Source: Acidobacteriota bacterium (GTDB taxonomy: Bacteria; Acidobacteriota; Blastocatellia; Pyrinomonadales; Pyrinomonadaceae). From it: a stretch of 64,000 nucleotides of DNA. The DNA lies in contig JAIVJI010000032.1 of NCBI GenBank assembly GCA_020200135.1, forward strand, positions 1-64,000. Direction: 5' to 3'. Under the pieces are notes generated by a model. That model ran no database searches. It saw only the letters and a program-made list of their open reading frames with translations, and was not told the DNA's origin. Of this stretch, positions 1-9,010 are shown piece after piece; the stretch's first letter is position 1, and every line of letters begins with the position of its first letter. The position numbers and the translations under genes were made by a program.

Positions 1-111
1 GGCCGTGACGACCCCCGCCCCGAGCAAGGCGCACGCGAAGAGGCTCGCGCGGAAGACGCGCATTCGCTTCGCGGCAGCGTGACCCTTACCAGCTCTCTTA
101 GACTTTTTCAT
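1..111 (-). CDS. N-terminus of a secreted protein, cut by the window edge
   Basis: Reading leftward from an ATG at 109-111 gives 37 codons with no stop to the window edge. The protein begins MKKSKRAGKG, continues with more basic residues, and then has a hydrophobic stretch (ASLFACALLGAGVVTA). This is a typical basic n-region plus h-region of a Sec signal peptide. A GAGGGA Shine-Dalgarno-like sequence lies just upstream of the ATG. The mature part is outside the window, so no function can be given. Confidence 0.6.
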   Translation of the reverse strand, partial: MKKSKRAGKGHAAAKRMRVFRASLFACALLGAGVVTA

Positions 112-394
112 GATTGACGATTCCCTCGGCTTGTGTGTACGAACCACTGAAAGACACGGTCGGGTGACGAAAGCGCCGGAGCCTGTCGGCCGCCGGCGGG
201 CGCACAGGTGGCGCGCCGGAGAAAATGTGACGACTTACCTTTATGGATGACTGACGCGGCGACGCTCTGAGAGGGCGCGCGAGCGGCCCCGCGTCGCGGG
301 GTGCTTCCGGGGGCACGACGCCGACTGTAAACGCCCGCATTTAGACGCCGCGCCGCGCCCCTCAGTTGCTTTCGCGCGCGCCCCGGCGGGGGCC
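112..394. other. Intergenic region upstream of the partial gene
   Basis: No convincing gene is seen here. An open frame on the minus strand (98-340) overlaps the signal-peptide gene and has arginine/proline-rich, shadow-like composition. The stretch presumably holds the promoter of the leftward gene at 1-111. I could not pick a clear -35/-10 pair. Confidence 0.4.
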
Positions 395-436
395 AAAAAA
401 GGGCGCGCCCGGCGGCCTCGCGGGTCGCCGGGCGCG
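395..436 (-). terminator. Intrinsic terminator after the metalloprotease
   Basis: A perfect 11-bp stem (CGCGCCCGGCG at 404-414, CGCCGGGCGCG at 426-436) with an 11-nt loop is followed, on the minus strand, by six T at 400-395. It sits 45 bp after the stop of the leftward metalloprotease gene. A TTTT on the plus side (438-441) may let it work weakly in both directions. Confidence 0.8.
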
Positions 437-480
437 GTTTTGTCGTAGGACCCGAGGGCGTCGGGTTACACCCGGCCGCT

Positions 481-3400
481 CTACGGCCGGGTGCCGAAGC
501 GGTCGATGTACTCGAAGGAGGTCAGGAACGCCTTGACCATCTCGGCCTGGACGAAGTTGCCGTTGTTCTCGTTGAGCTTGCCGAGCCAGAAGTTCCAGCC
601 GCCGAAGTTAAGGCCGGGCTCGGGCGCGTCGTCGGGGTTCCGGCGCAGGTACCCGTAGTACTGCATCAGCACGAAGGCCCGGTTCAGCTCCGCCTGCCGC
701 AGCGTCGCGTGGTCGGCCACCTGACGGAGCACAGAGGCGCGCGCCGCCGAGGCGTCCGCCGAGGTGTTGAGCTGCGTGACGAGCGCGTCGCGCTGCTCCG
801 GCGTGAGCACGAAGCCGGAGTTCTGGTTGAGCTTGTCCACGAACTGCGCGGGCATCATCGACAGCGGGTAGGCCGCGAGGAAGCGCGGGCGCAGGACGAA
901 CTCCAGCGCGAACGCCTGCTTGTTCGCCTCCAACGTCTGCTCCCAGTTGGGCGCGCCGACGACGAGGCCGCGCCCGATGCGCTGCGAGTCGGGGAGGAAC
1001 TCGTTGAGGCGTATGACGGGCACAGTCCCCGGCACTCCCGGCGAGGTCGCGTCGCCGTACGCGGCCTTGTAGGCGCGGTAGGCGAGGAAGCCCGTCTCCT
1101 GGAACTCGATGGAGAGGAAGAAGGCGGCCGAGACGTTGATGCGCTTGACCTCGCGGCACTGCTGGTCGGCGCCGCACGACTCGATGTCGTTCTGCCAGAA
1201 GGCGAAGCCCGAGGCGTCGGGCTCGCGCGAGAAGAAGTCGAGGTACTGCTGGCGGACGAAGAAGGGCGTGCTGAAGCTCTCGGCGCGGACGGGGCTCGGC
1301 CCCGACGTGGCGTCGTTGCTCGTGATGGTGAGCGTCGCCGTCTGCGTCGCGCCGAGCGTGGTGCCGACGGGGTTCGAGAGCGTGATCTGGACGGTCTCGG
1401 GCCCCTCCTGGAACGCGTCGTCCTCGACGAAGACGGTGAGGAACTTGGTCGTCTCGCCCGGCCCGAAGACGAGCGTGCCGAGCGCCTGCGTGTAGTCGGA
1501 CTGCTTGCCGGCCGAGCCGTCCGTGGTCGCGTAGTCCACGGTCGCCGTCCCCGTCGTGTCGCCCGAGCGCGTGACGGTGACGACGCGGAAGCCCGTGCCG
1601 TCGATGCCGAGGCCGCCGCCGCCCGTCCCCTCGTTGACGCTGTAGGCCGGGCTGGAGAGCGTGACGGCGTTAGCGGCGGAGTTGTCGGCGAAGACAAGGG
1701 TGTAGGCGCCGTCGTCGTTGTTGTCGAAGGCGGTGGCGGCGATGGTGTAGACGCCGGTCGAGGGGAGCGTGATGAAGCCCGCGCTGGTGGGGATGGCCGA
1801 GTCGGTGTTGTGCGGGTTGGTGCTGCGGTCGTCGTTGGCGGTGACGATGGAGCCGTCGGGGCCGAACAGGTAGAGGAAGCAGTCGAGCGCCTCGGCCGGC
1901 GGCTCGCCCGTCGTCGTGTCCGAAGCCTTCACGGCGGCGAGCATCTCGATGCGGACGCGCCGGCCGGCGCGGGCGGTGAAGGTGTAGAGGTCGAGCGGGG
2001 CGAGCGGGTGGGCGGGCTGGCCCGAGCGGCAGTCGGTCGGGGCGAGCGCGCCGGGGATGTTCTGCCCCGGCGCGATTTGCGCGCCGACGCACGCCGGCGA
2101 GGCCGCCTGCCGGACGACGACCCTCTGGCCGGCCACGTCCATCGACGCCTGGCGCGGGCCGGAGTTGGTGTTGGGCGCGACGTTGAAGGTCGTGCCGCCA
2201 CTGCCCACGGCGGTCAACGGCGCGTCAATCCAGTCGGCGCCCTCCGCGATGCCCCACTCGCAGTTCGACTGCGAGGTCGAGACGCCGACGAGGCCCGAGC
2301 CTCCGGCCGCGCCGATGAAGAGCGAGGGGCTGGTCGTCAGCGTGTAGACGCAGCCGGGCTGGACGAGCCGGGTCAGGCACGAGCCGAAGTCCGCGACGTG
2401 GTTGGTGATCTGGTCGCGCGAGTACTGGCAGAAGCTATCCGTGTCCTGCACGAAGGCGTTCATGATGTTGGGGCCGGTGCAGCTCGAAGGGACGGGGTTT
2501 TCCTGGTTGGGGTGGCTCGCGCCGAAGTTGTGCCCCAGTTCGTGCGCGGTCACCGCGACGCGGCGCGCGACGACGGCGCTGAACTTGCTCTGCGAGATGC
2601 CGTAGGAGAAGGCTTGCGAGGCGCAGACCGCCGAGATGTAGGCGATGCCGATGGTCGAGCCGTCGAAGTCCTTGCCCGTGAACATGTGCGTCAGGTCGCG
2701 CGCGGGCGGCGTCTGCCCCTGGCTCGTGAAGCTCTGGTTGTAGGCCGTGCGGAACTCTGTGAGCGCCGCGCTGCCGGCCGTCGTCGTGTACGGGTCGGAG
2801 GCGACCGTCCAGACGCGCTGGAAGACGATGTGGATGTGGATGCCGAGCTGCGCCTCGTAAATGGCATCCACCTGCGTCATCATGTCGGTCATGTCGTTAA
2901 GCGTGGCGGCCTCGTTGCCGCCGTGGCCGCGCGTCGGGTCGGAAAAGAACTCGAAGTCGGCCTCGGTGGCGATGTCGGTCTCGGGCTTGGGCGCGAAAAT
3001 CTCTTCGGCCGTGGGGTCGGCGGACTTGGGGCGCGTCGCGTCGATGCGTGCGGCCGCCTCGGTGTTGACCTGCTCGGCCAGCGTCGTGCCGCACTCGCCG
3101 CCCGGCGCCTTGACGCTCGACTCGGCGTAGAAGACGAACTCGCGCGCGCCGGCCGACGGCGAGAGGTCGCGCGCCGGCTCGACGAAGAAGGTCTCTTCGG
3201 GGGTGATGATGATGCCGGCGAACTTCGCGCCGTCGAGGACGAGGCGGACGACCGTGCCTTCGGCGCCGCCCACCCTGCCGCGCCAGGAGCGCGAGGGCGT
3301 GCGCGGCAGCTCCCTCATCACGCCGCCCGCGCCGGCCGCCACCGCGCGGTAGTCGTCCGAGCGGATGTCGTAGGGCTCGACTTCGAGGTCGAAGGTGCCG

Positions 3401-3621
3401 CGCGAGGTCTGGAGCGTGACGCGCCCGGTCGAGCGCGCGCCCTTGAGGAGTTCGGCCGGGTCGAGGGTCAGCCGGTCGAAGCTCTCCAGAACCTGTGAGA
3501 TGTCCCGGACGGCGCGCCGCTCGCTCTGACCCGAGGCGGCGGGCGAGACGAGCATCGCGGCGGCGAGCAGACAGAAGGCGAGCGCCGCGATGAAGGCGCG
3601 AGGGAACGTACGTCGTTTCAT
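481..3621 (-). CDS. Secreted multidomain zinc metalloprotease (reprolysin-like) with BACON, PPC-like, Calx-beta and DUF4214-like domains
   Basis: A protein of 1046 aa with an N-terminal signal peptide (about residues 1-31). The metzincin zinc site HELGHNFGASH is at residues 360-370, matching HExxHxxGxxH of M12-type peptidases, so this is an extracellular endopeptidase. After it come a BACON-like Cys/Trp-containing beta domain (about 430-510), a PPC-like domain (about 520-650, with FGPDGSIVTANDD and a GVYTIAATA strand), a Calx-beta repeat (about 660-780, with TVDYATTDGSA and FLTVFVEDD) and a C-terminal DUF4214-like region (YLDFFSREPDASGFAFW). The transcription unit is single: a promoter at 3713-3721 and a terminator at 395-436. 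The substrate is unknown. An adhesive or surface-attached role for the C-terminal domains is inference. Confidence 0.88.
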   Translation of the reverse strand: MKRRTFPRAFIAALAFCLLAAAMLVSPAASGQSERRAVRDISQVLESFDRLTLDPAELLKGARSTGRVTLQTSRGTFDLEVEPYDIRSDDYRAVAAGAGGVMRELPRTPSRSWRGRVGGAEGTVVRLVLDGAKFAGIIITPEETFFVEPARDLSPSAGAREFVFYAESSVKAPGGECGTTLAEQVNTEAAARIDATRPKSADPTAEEIFAPKPETDIATEADFEFFSDPTRGHGGNEAATLNDMTDMMTQVDAIYEAQLGIHIHIVFQRVWTVASDPYTTTAGSAALTEFRTAYNQSFTSQGQTPPARDLTHMFTGKDFDGSTIGIAYISAVCASQAFSYGISQSKFSAVVARRVAVTAHELGHNFGASHPNQENPVPSSCTGPNIMNAFVQDTDSFCQYSRDQITNHVADFGSCLTRLVQPGCVYTLTTSPSLFIGAAGGSGLVGVSTSQSNCEWGIAEGADWIDAPLTAVGSGGTTFNVAPNTNSGPRQASMDVAGQRVVVRQAASPACVGAQIAPGQNIPGALAPTDCRSGQPAHPLAPLDLYTFTARAGRRVRIEMLAAVKASDTTTGEPPAEALDCFLYLFGPDGSIVTANDDRSTNPHNTDSAIPTSAGFITLPSTGVYTIAATAFDNNDDGAYTLVFADNSAANAVTLSSPAYSVNEGTGGGGLGIDGTGFRVVTVTRSGDTTGTATVDYATTDGSAGKQSDYTQALGTLVFGPGETTKFLTVFVEDDAFQEGPETVQITLSNPVGTTLGATQTATLTITSNDATSGPSPVRAESFSTPFFVRQQYLDFFSREPDASGFAFWQNDIESCGADQQCREVKRINVSAAFFLSIEFQETGFLAYRAYKAAYGDATSPGVPGTVPVIRLNEFLPDSQRIGRGLVVGAPNWEQTLEANKQAFALEFVLRPRFLAAYPLSMMPAQFVDKLNQNSGFVLTPEQRDALVTQLNTSADASAARASVLRQVADHATLRQAELNRAFVLMQYYGYLRRNPDDAPEPGLNFGGWNFWLGKLNENNGNFVQAEMVKAFLTSFEYIDRFGTRP

Positions 3622-3712
3622 CTTAGACCTCTTGGGCGCGGGGAGTCGCGGAACCGTTGTTTAACCTTTGGACTTCAGAGGCGGGTTAACGCTCTGGTGA
3701 AGCGGACGCCGA

Positions 3713-3721
3713 ATTTTAGCA
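3713..3721 (-). promoter_or_regulatory. Extended -10 promoter of the metalloprotease gene
   Basis: On the minus strand TGCTAAAAT matches the extended -10 form TGnTAnnAT. It lies about 90 bp before the metalloprotease ATG and just beyond the end of lptD. No clear -35 hexamer is seen, as is usual for extended -10 promoters. Confidence 0.45.
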
Positions 3722-3765
3722 CAGGGGAAATCGGAACCGCGAGCGGCGAGGCCGGACGGCGCGGC

Positions 3766-6525
3766 TCAGCGGTAGCGCTGGCCGATCTGCTCGGTGCCGA
3801 AGGTGCCGATGCCGTTGAGGCGGAAGCTGAAGACGACGCGGTTCTCGTTGCGCAGGCCGACGTTGAAGGTGAAGTACTGGCTGACGACGGCGCAGCAGTC
3901 CCAGGCGTGGCCGAGCGTGACGGTCGAGCTGATGAGGGAGGAGCTGCCCTTGCCCGGCCGGTTCTGGAAGTCGAAGAAGAAGCTGGCGCCGCCGAACAGC
4001 CCGCGGTTGCGGTCGCCGACGAAGACCGAGGGGCTCCACTGCGAGCCCTGCAGCGTCCCCGGCTCGTTGCCGCGCAGGTCGCTGAACTGCCTGAGGCTGG
4101 GCGCGAGCGTGACGGCGCGCGTGTAGTAGAAAGTCTGGAAGGCCTCGACGGCGCGGAGCACCGCCGCGCGGCGGCGGATGCCGAACGAGACGGCGAGGTC
4201 GCGCAGCCCGCCGCCCTCGCCGAGCGTGTCGATGTCGGTGCGCACGTCGGCGAACAGCTCGGAGTCGGCGCGCGTGGGCGTGCGCAGACGCGCCTCGACG
4301 TTGAGGGGCGAGAAGCGGCGCGCGACGCCGCCGTAGGTGAAGCCCGAGAAGGTGTTGAGCGGGTAGAACTGGTTGCGCCGCCCCGGCACGAGCGCGCCGC
4401 CGAAGGTCGGGTCGAAGAAGTACTTCTGCCTGACCGTCAAGGACAGGAACTCGTAAGGCTGGCGCGTGAGCGGCGACTGGCTGTTCTTGAGCGCCGTCAG
4501 CTGACCGCTCACGCGCGTGTTCTTCGGCACCGGCGACTCCGCGTCCTCTTCCTTCTTCTCGTCTTCGTCCTCCCGCCCTTCCCCGCCTTCGCGCCCCGCC
4601 TCGCGCGCGGGCCGCTCGCCGGCGAGGCGCGGCCCGGCGTCCTCGGGTCTCACGCGCCCGGCCGCCGCGGCCCTCGCGTTCGCGCGGCCGACGCTCTCGG
4701 CCGAGCGGCGGAAGAAGAAGCGGTTGGTGACGCCGTACTCGATCTCGTTGGTGTCGGCGACGGCCTCGACCTCGTCGAAGCGGATGACCTTGTGAAAGTT
4801 CGAGACGCCTTCGATGGCGCGGTAGGTCATGTACGGCTCGACGACGTGGCGGAACCAGAAGCGCCCGTCGCCGCGCCGGAAGTTGCGCGCCAGCGCGGGC
4901 GGCCGCAGGTCGAGGCTGAACTCGGCGTAGCCGCGCAGCACGTCCTTCGGCAGCACGATGCGCGTCAGCGGGTCGATGGAGTTCGAGTAGTAGGTGCCGC
5001 GCACGCGCGCCGTCGCCGTCACGCCCCAGCCCGAGAAGGAGAGCGGCAGCGTCACCGACGGGTGGAAGTCGAGCCGCTGGACGATGGACGGCGTGATGAT
5101 GGGGTTCTGGTTCCCCTCGGCCAGAAACGTCGCCAGGTCTTCGACCGTCTCCTTGCGGCTCACGCCTTCGACGCCGCTCTCGTATGAGAAGTAGACCGGG
5201 AGCTTGTCCTTGAGCCACGAGACCAGACCGGGGCGCTTCTCGAAGTGGATGCCGGGAAGGCTCCGCGTGCGGACGCGCGCCGAGGGGATGGAGGTGACCT
5301 GCGTGCGCGCGATGAAGTTGAGGGAGTGTGCGCCGAAGTTCTTGTTGACGAAGACCTGCGAGCGCTCCTCGGGCGAGATGGCGAGCTGGATGGAGTCGGA
5401 GAAGATTTGCCGGAACGCGAGGTTCGACGTGATGTTGACGTCGGCGGCGGCGAGGAACCCGTTCGGGAAGTAGTGGACGCCGTCCACGTAAAAGCTCGAC
5501 CCGCCCTGGTCGGGGTGCGCGGCGTCCTCCTTGGGCCCGAGCACGCGGTCCCGCACGGTGTAGAAGCCGGCGTTGAGGAACGAGCGCGAGTTGGCGCGCG
5601 TCCGCAGGTCGGCGCCGAAGCCGAGGCCGCGCCTGGTGTAGACGTCGTTGCGGAAGGTGATGTCGGCCGAGCGCCCGAGGGTCTGGAAGTAGGCGTTCGA
5701 GAAGCGCATGCCCTTCTCGCCCGAGCCGGAGAAGGTCGGGGTGAGAAAGCCCGAGGCGCGGTCGCGCGGCTTGATGGAGACGGTGGCGTAGGGGAGCCAG
5801 AAGACCGGCACGCCCTTAACCAACAGGCGCGGCTTGGAGAGCTTGACGCGGTCGGCGAGCTTGATGGTGGCGCGCGCCGTCTTGAAGCTCCACTTGGGCA
5901 CCTCGTCGTCGCCGCAGGCGGTGACCTCGCCGTTGATGATGACTATCTTGTCGCCCGAAACTTTTTCTACGCGGTCGGCCGTGAAGTACATGACGGTGCC
6001 GTCCTGCGTCTGGTTCGTGAAGCCGGTCGAGTTCTCGAAGAAGCCGGTCTTCCTGTCGTAGTCCCACTCGGCGCGCGAGCCGGTGATGCGCTGGAACTCG
6101 CCCTGGTCGAAGACGACGTTCCCTTCGGCGACGACGCGGGTCTTCCCCTCGAAGTCGGTCACCTTGTCGGCCTGGAGGCGGTAGATGCCGACGCGTATGT
6201 CGACGTTCCCCTCGTAGACGACGACGCGCGCGCCCTCGGGGCCCGAGCCCTCCTGGCGGTTGGCGCGGATGTCGAGCACGTCGGTCGGCTGCACGCCCTG
6301 CGTCCCCTCGGGGCGGCGGCGCGGGCGCGGGCGGACGGGCTGGTCCTGCGTGAGCGGGTTGACGTTGGGCGTGTCGGTGATGGGGTTCTCGACCTTGCGG
6401 TCGACGGGGTTGGTCTGCTGTTGCGCGCGCGCGCCGCCCGCCGAGAGCAGCGAGACTGCGGCGCAGACGAGCACGAGCAGCGTCAGCGCACGGCGCGTTG
6501 TCTGTTGAGGAAATCGAGCGCGCAA
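3766..6525 (-). CDS. lptD: LPS-assembly protein LptD
   Basis: LptD is the outer-membrane barrel that, with LptE, inserts lipopolysaccharide into the outer leaflet. The 919-aa protein has a signal peptide (1-34), an OstA-type N-terminal jellyroll (about 98-200, with VVVYEGNVDI and VVAEGNVVFD), then a long beta-strand-rich barrel ending in aromatic strands. Cys204 and a vicinal Cys877-Cys878 pair (WDCCAVV) recall the disulfide pattern of known LptD proteins. An unusual highly charged insertion rich in R, E and D lies around residues 615-680, probably in a loop. The gene has its own likely promoter (6565-6573). Confidence 0.9.
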   Translation of the reverse strand: MRARFPQQTTRRALTLLVLVCAAVSLLSAGGARAQQQTNPVDRKVENPITDTPNVNPLTQDQPVRPRPRRRPEGTQGVQPTDVLDIRANRQEGSGPEGARVVVYEGNVDIRVGIYRLQADKVTDFEGKTRVVAEGNVVFDQGEFQRITGSRAEWDYDRKTGFFENSTGFTNQTQDGTVMYFTADRVEKVSGDKIVIINGEVTACGDDEVPKWSFKTARATIKLADRVKLSKPRLLVKGVPVFWLPYATVSIKPRDRASGFLTPTFSGSGEKGMRFSNAYFQTLGRSADITFRNDVYTRRGLGFGADLRTRANSRSFLNAGFYTVRDRVLGPKEDAAHPDQGGSSFYVDGVHYFPNGFLAAADVNITSNLAFRQIFSDSIQLAISPEERSQVFVNKNFGAHSLNFIARTQVTSIPSARVRTRSLPGIHFEKRPGLVSWLKDKLPVYFSYESGVEGVSRKETVEDLATFLAEGNQNPIITPSIVQRLDFHPSVTLPLSFSGWGVTATARVRGTYYSNSIDPLTRIVLPKDVLRGYAEFSLDLRPPALARNFRRGDGRFWFRHVVEPYMTYRAIEGVSNFHKVIRFDEVEAVADTNEIEYGVTNRFFFRRSAESVGRANARAAAAGRVRPEDAGPRLAGERPAREAGREGGEGREDEDEKKEEDAESPVPKNTRVSGQLTALKNSQSPLTRQPYEFLSLTVRQKYFFDPTFGGALVPGRRNQFYPLNTFSGFTYGGVARRFSPLNVEARLRTPTRADSELFADVRTDIDTLGEGGGLRDLAVSFGIRRRAAVLRAVEAFQTFYYTRAVTLAPSLRQFSDLRGNEPGTLQGSQWSPSVFVGDRNRGLFGGASFFFDFQNRPGKGSSSLISSTVTLGHAWDCCAVVSQYFTFNVGLRNENRVVFSFRLNGIGTFGTEQIGQRYR

Positions 6526-6564
6526 GAGTTTGAGTCGAAAGCCTCCCGGAGACGAAACGCGCCG

Positions 6565-6573
6565 ATGCTAACA
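6565..6573 (-). promoter_or_regulatory. Candidate extended -10 promoter of lptD
   Basis: TGTTAGCAT on the minus strand fits TGnTAnnAT and lies about 40 bp upstream of the lptD start, in the gap after the bactofilin-like gene. This is motif evidence only. Confidence 0.35.
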
Positions 6574-6621
6574 CGCGCCTCGCGCGCAGGGCAAAGGGGA
6601 AGTGTGAAAGGGTGTGCGCCG

Positions 6622-7656
6622 TCAGGCGCGCTTCCAGCCGAGGCGGTAGCGGGCGGTGAGCGCGAGTCCGAGGCTTAAGACGACGAGGCCGAGGACGAGG
6701 AAGGGCCAGACGTAGGGGAGCGCGAGCACGAGCGCCCAGAAGGCCGCGCCGAGCAGGAGCGCGACCGACTCGCTGCGGCGGTTCTCGGGCAGCAGCAGGC
6801 GCTGGAGCCAGCGCCCCGTCGCGGCGTGGATGACGACGCGGCCGAAGAGGTAGGAGACCAGGAGGAGCAGCAGCGCGGCGACGCCGACGAGCGCGCCGAC
6901 GGCGGGCGGCAGGAAACGGAGCGCCGCCGTCACGCCCGGCCCCATCACGAGCGCGCCGACCAGCCCGATGGCCAGCACGTGCCGGAACGTCAACTGCAAA
7001 CGCGCCGCCGCGCGCGCCACCGCGCCCGGGCTGACGGCCGTCAGCGCCACCGAGGCCACGAACCAGAAGAGCACCGCCAGCAGGCGCAGCCCCAGAAACT
7101 TCAGCGACAGCTCGGGCGCGAACAGGCTGGCCGGGTTGCGCGCCAGCCCCCGCAGCTCCTGCTCGTAGCCGGCCATCATCACGGTCTTCCCCGCAGCGCT
7201 TCGTCCCCCCACCCACTCGTTGCGGTACGTGCCGCCGAAGACCATCACGTCGCCGCCTATGTACGAGCCCGGGAGCTGGACGACCGAGCCGCCGATGGCC
7301 GCCGCGTCGCCCTCGACGCGCCCCTCGACGACGACGTCGCCGCCGAAGGCGATGACGCCGCGCACGTCGCCGCGCACGCGCACGCTCCGCCCCATCCCGA
7401 ACACGTCGCCCGCGTGCCGCCCCTCGACGACCAGCTCGTCGCCCGGCCTCACCTCCTGCGCGTTAGAGACGAATGCGGCGGACAGCAACAGAAAAAGTGT
7501 CAGGGCGATTTTCGCCAGAGGGCGGGCGTCGAGCTTTGAAAAGGTGACTTGGGGGTTGAAGGTGTCGAGTTTGGTCGGGAGGCGCGGGAGGCGCGCGGAG
7601 GGGCGCGCGGCCGCGAACTCGAAATTTGAAATTCGGAATTTCAAACTCTTAAACAC
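6622..7656 (-). CDS. Bactofilin/polymer-forming-like membrane protein
   Basis: The N-terminal half has repeated short beta-helix-like strands (LVVEGRHAGDVFGMGRSVRV, GDVVVEGRVEGDAAAIGG, GGDVMVFGG) as in polymer-forming/bactofilin folds. The C-terminal half carries about four hydrophobic membrane segments. A signal-like hydrophobic stretch (IALTLFLLLSAAFVSNAQ) precedes the beta region. The start is uncertain: no ATG lies near this signal. The best in-frame codon is a GTG at 7656, which leaves about 48 residues before the signal segment, and that leader is encoded by AT-rich 7-bp repeat DNA (7541-7656). The true start may be a rare codon close to 7530. It is the last gene after sigma and anti-sigma genes in the same direction, so co-transcription is possible. 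Function unknown. Confidence 0.7.
   Translation of the reverse strand: MFKSLKFRISNFEFAAARPSARLPRLPTKLDTFNPQVTFSKLDARPLAKIALTLFLLLSAAFVSNAQEVRPGDELVVEGRHAGDVFGMGRSVRVRGDVRGVIAFGGDVVVEGRVEGDAAAIGGSVVQLPGSYIGGDVMVFGGTYRNEWVGGRSAAGKTVMMAGYEQELRGLARNPASLFAPELSLKFLGLRLLAVLFWFVASVALTAVSPGAVARAAARLQLTFRHVLAIGLVGALVMGPGVTAALRFLPPAVGALVGVAALLLLLVSYLFGRVVIHAATGRWLQRLLLPENRRSESVALLLGAAFWALVLALPYVWPFLVLGLVVLSLGLALTARYRLGWKRA
7541..7656. repeat. Heptamer-repeat element running into the start of the bactofilin-like gene
   Basis: AT-rich DNA in an otherwise very GC-rich context. Minus-strand 7-bp units GAGTTTG, AAATTCC, GAATTTC, AAATTTC, GAGTTCG lie at about 7615-7650. A second arm at 7541-7580 shows GTTGAAG, GTGTCGA, GTTTGGT on the plus strand. 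An inverted repeat TTTGAAATT-CGG-AATTTCAAA is embedded. It belongs to the same family as the elements near 31577 and 47413. Confidence 0.5.
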
Positions 7657-7757
7657 TCCCCGCCCCCTGATGCACCAAGCGGCCAGCGCCCGTCCCTCCG
7701 GCGAGTGACGCGGGCTGGCCGCAATAAAGCCACGGCTCGGCCTCCCGAAAACTTCTG

Positions 7758-8351
7758 TCAGTCGCGCGCGGCCGCCCGGTGGTAGCCGCTGATGAGCCGC
7801 AGCAGCAGCGCGAGCCCGGCGGCGAGCAGCACGCCCAGAATCAACGGCGACGCGAAGCCCGAGACGACGCGCGCCGCGACCGCCCGCAGCACCACCCCCG
7901 CCCCCGCGCCCGCGTCGGCCGAGGCGCGCCCCGCGACGCCGAGCATCCCCGAGGCGGCGCCCGCCGCACGCAGCGCGGGCCCCGTCACCGCTTCGAGCGC
8001 GGCGAACCCCAGCAGCGCGAAGGCGGCCGCCCCGAGCGCGGCGCAAATCTTCAGCACCCGGCGCCGCTCGCGCGCGTCGCGCACGCCGCTCAGGTCGTTC
8101 TGCGCGCGCGCCTTCAACTGTCGCGTGAAGCCTTCGGGGAGCCGGAGGCGCTTTTCAAAAGTCTCGTCGAAGGCCGAGTCGAGCAGGCACAGCAGCCGGC
8201 GCTGTTCGAGGAGCGCCGCGGAGCAGACGGGGCACGAGCGCGCGTGCGCGTCGAACTCGTCGGCGGCCGACGGCTCCAGCTCGCCGTCGAGGTAGGCTGC
8301 CGTCAGAGCCGTCCGCGGGCACGTGGCCCCTTCGCGCGCGCGTTCCGCCAT
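7758..8351 (-). CDS. Anti-sigma factor with zinc-finger (zf-HC2) domain
   Basis: A protein of 197 aa. The N-terminus has the HxxxCxxC signature of zinc-binding anti-sigma factors (DAHARSCPVC, residues about 35-45) preceded by a YLDGELE segment. The middle is helical and charged, followed by two hydrophobic segments (about 100-125 and 165-190) that would anchor it in the inner membrane. It starts 14 bp after the ECF sigma gene at 8365-8973, the usual sigma/anti-sigma arrangement, so it should bind and inhibit that sigma factor. The signal that releases it cannot be seen. Confidence 0.85.
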   Translation of the reverse strand: MAERAREGATCPRTALTAAYLDGELEPSAADEFDAHARSCPVCSAALLEQRRLLCLLDSAFDETFEKRLRLPEGFTRQLKARAQNDLSGVRDARERRRVLKICAALGAAAFALLGFAALEAVTGPALRAAGAASGMLGVAGRASADAGAGAGVVLRAVAARVVSGFASPLILGVLLAAGLALLLRLISGYHRAAARD

Positions 8352-8364
8352 CTCCTAAAGCCCC

Positions 8365-8973
8365 TCACACCCCGGTGATGCCCCGCGCGACGAGCAGCTC
8401 GCGCATCGCCTCGCGCGCGCGGAAGATTCTGTTCTTGACCGTGCCCAGCGGGAGCCCGGTCACCTCCGCGATCTCGTCGTAGCTGAGGTCGTGCGAGTGT
8501 CGGAGCACGATCAGCTCGCGGTAGGCCGGGGAGAGCTGCGCCACGACCTCTTCGATCTCGGCGCGCCGCTCGCCGCGCTCGGTCTCCTGCTCGGGCGTGG
8601 GCGACTTGCTCGCCAGAGGCTTCTCGAAGGTCGAGCCGCCCTCGCCCGCCACCTCCATCTCCTCCGTGCGCGAGGAGCCCTGCCGGCGCAGGTGGTCGAT
8701 GGCGGCGTTGTGCGCGATGCGGTAAATCCAGGTCGAGAACTTGAACTCGGGGCGGTAGCGCCCGAGCGAGTTGTAGACCTTAATGAAGACCTCCTGCGCG
8801 AGGTCGAGCGCCGCGTCGTAGTCGCCGACCATGCGGTAGACGTAGGCCACGATGGGGCGCTGGTAGCGTCGGACGAGTTCCTCGAAGCCGTCCTCGCGCC
8901 CGGCGAGGGCGCGCAAGACCAGCTCGGCGTCGCCCGCGGCGGCGGCGGTCTGGGAAACAGCGTGTGCGATCAT
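8365..8973 (-). CDS. ECF RNA polymerase sigma factor (RpoE-like)
   Basis: A protein of 202 aa with both ECF regions. Region 2 (about 30-100) includes DLAQEVFIKVY and FKFSTWIYRIAHNAAIDHLRR. Region 4 (about 140-195) includes LSPAYRELIVLRH, DLSYDEIAEVTGLPLGTVKNRIFRARE. The linker between them is short and acidic. It directs core polymerase to alternative promoters. It is followed at 14 bp by its probable membrane anti-sigma factor. The start codon ATG gives a full region 1/2 boundary. Confidence 0.92.
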   Translation of the reverse strand: MIAHAVSQTAAAAGDAELVLRALAGREDGFEELVRRYQRPIVAYVYRMVGDYDAALDLAQEVFIKVYNSLGRYRPEFKFSTWIYRIAHNAAIDHLRRQGSSRTEEMEVAGEGGSTFEKPLASKSPTPEQETERGERRAEIEEVVAQLSPAYRELIVLRHSHDLSYDEIAEVTGLPLGTVKNRIFRAREAMRELLVARGITGV

Positions 8974-9010
8974 GACGCCAAAGTTTTACGCGCCCGGCGC
9001 GGTCAAAGTT

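Noticed and set aside
98-340. 80-aa open frame on the minus strand
   Set aside because: It overlaps the start of the signal-peptide gene, has no start context and no recognisable sequence.
709-3498. A 929-aa open frame on the plus strand
   Set aside because: It is antisense to the metalloprotease, with arginine/glycine/valine-rich shadow composition and no domain.
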